Shown: positions 5,943-6,019 of the stretch, piece by piece
Layout: each line of letters opens with the position of its first letter
Numbering within the stretch: position 1 is the first letter of the stretch
Source of the DNA: Muribaculaceae bacterium
GTDB taxonomy: Bacteria > Bacteroidota > Bacteroidia > Bacteroidales > Muribaculaceae
Assembly: GCA_029057255.1 (NCBI GenBank)
Contig: JAICZO010000038.1
Span: forward strand, 1 to 6,019
Reading direction: 5' to 3'
DNA: 6,019 bases
The notes under the pieces: model-generated
Seen by the model: only the letters and a program-made list of their open reading frames with translations
What the model was told of the DNA's origin: nothing
Database searches by the model: none
Position numbers and translations under genes: made by a program

Positions 5943-6016
5943 GGCTCCTTAGCTCAACTGAATAGAGCATCTGACTACGGATCAGAAGGTTACAGGTTTG
6001 AATCCTGTAGGAGTCA
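5943..6016 (+). tRNA. tRNA-Arg, anticodon ACG
   Basis: A full cloverleaf of 74 nt is present. The acceptor stem pairs GGCTCCT (5943-5949) with AGGAGTC (6009-6015), with one G-T wobble. The D-stem is GCTC/GAGC (5952-5955, 5965-5968), the anticodon stem TCTGA/TCAGA (5970-5974, 5982-5986), and the loop CTACGGA carries ACG at 5977-5979. The T-stem ACAGG/CCTGT (5992-5996, 6004-6008) closes loop TTTGAAT. The A34 wobble base would be deaminated to inosine by TadA, so this tRNA reads CGU, CGC and CGA. The discriminator is A (6016). CCA is not encoded (CGA follows), so the CCA-adding enzyme is needed. Position 19 is A and position 56 is T, in place of the near-universal G and C. Confidence 0.95.
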
Positions 6017-6019
6017 CGA

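Noticed and set aside
1..6019. CRISPR array, insertion sequence, integrase or toxin-antitoxin pair
   Set aside because: No regularly spaced repeats, transposase or recombinase motifs, or small paired overlapping genes were found on either strand.

Overview
The window looks like a chromosomal segment from a gut-type Bacteroidales bacterium, with Muribaculaceae as my best guess. The evidence is a set of Bacteroidota-type promoters (TTTG or TTG, about 19-21 nt, then TAnnTTTG), weak or absent Shine-Dalgarno sequences, a MacB-style ABC exporter operon of Bacteroidota type, and two exported proteins of Bacteroidales style. One of those ends in a tail resembling a type IX secretion (Por) C-terminal domain. 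Species cannot be decided from the sequence alone.

Left part (1-1502, minus strand): the start of an ABC efflux operon. A complete LolD/MacB-type ATPase (831-1502) overlaps the start of a MacB-type permease that runs off the left edge (838-1). A good Bacteroidota promoter lies just upstream of the ATPase. The other usual partners (second permease, HlyD/MacA-type adaptor, TolC-type outer-membrane protein) would lie outside the window if present.

Centre (1503-3846): an AT-richer block (low-40s % GC against about 60% in the flanking genes, estimated from sampled lines). It begins with a 585-nt intergenic region. This region holds the divergent exporter promoter and a compact plus-strand promoter-to-terminator unit that probably makes a small RNA of about 63 nt. 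It also holds an AT-rich inverted repeat and a near-consensus promoter for the next gene. That gene (2088-3725) encodes a 545-aa protein with an N-terminal AlbA_2/Schlafen-type domain, a central HATPase_c_4 (RecG-like COG2865) ATP-binding domain and winged-helix-like segments at the C-terminus. It stands alone with its own promoter and terminator, which suits an accessory or transferred regulatory or defence-type gene.

Right part (3847-6019): a strong bidirectional terminator, then a two-gene minus-strand operon transcribed from about 5808 towards 3900. It encodes a 163-aa exported protein with a Por-tail-like C-terminus, followed 15 nt later by a 454-aa exported protein of predicted beta-sandwich (Fn3/Ig-like) modules. 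A divergent promoter drives a tRNA-Arg(ACG) gene at the right edge. This tRNA carries an unusual paired change at the elbow: A19 with U56 in place of G19 with C56.

The most interesting items are the candidate small RNA, the tRNA elbow covariation, and the isolated AT-rich AlbA_2/HATPase gene. I found no CRISPR array, transposase or integrase.
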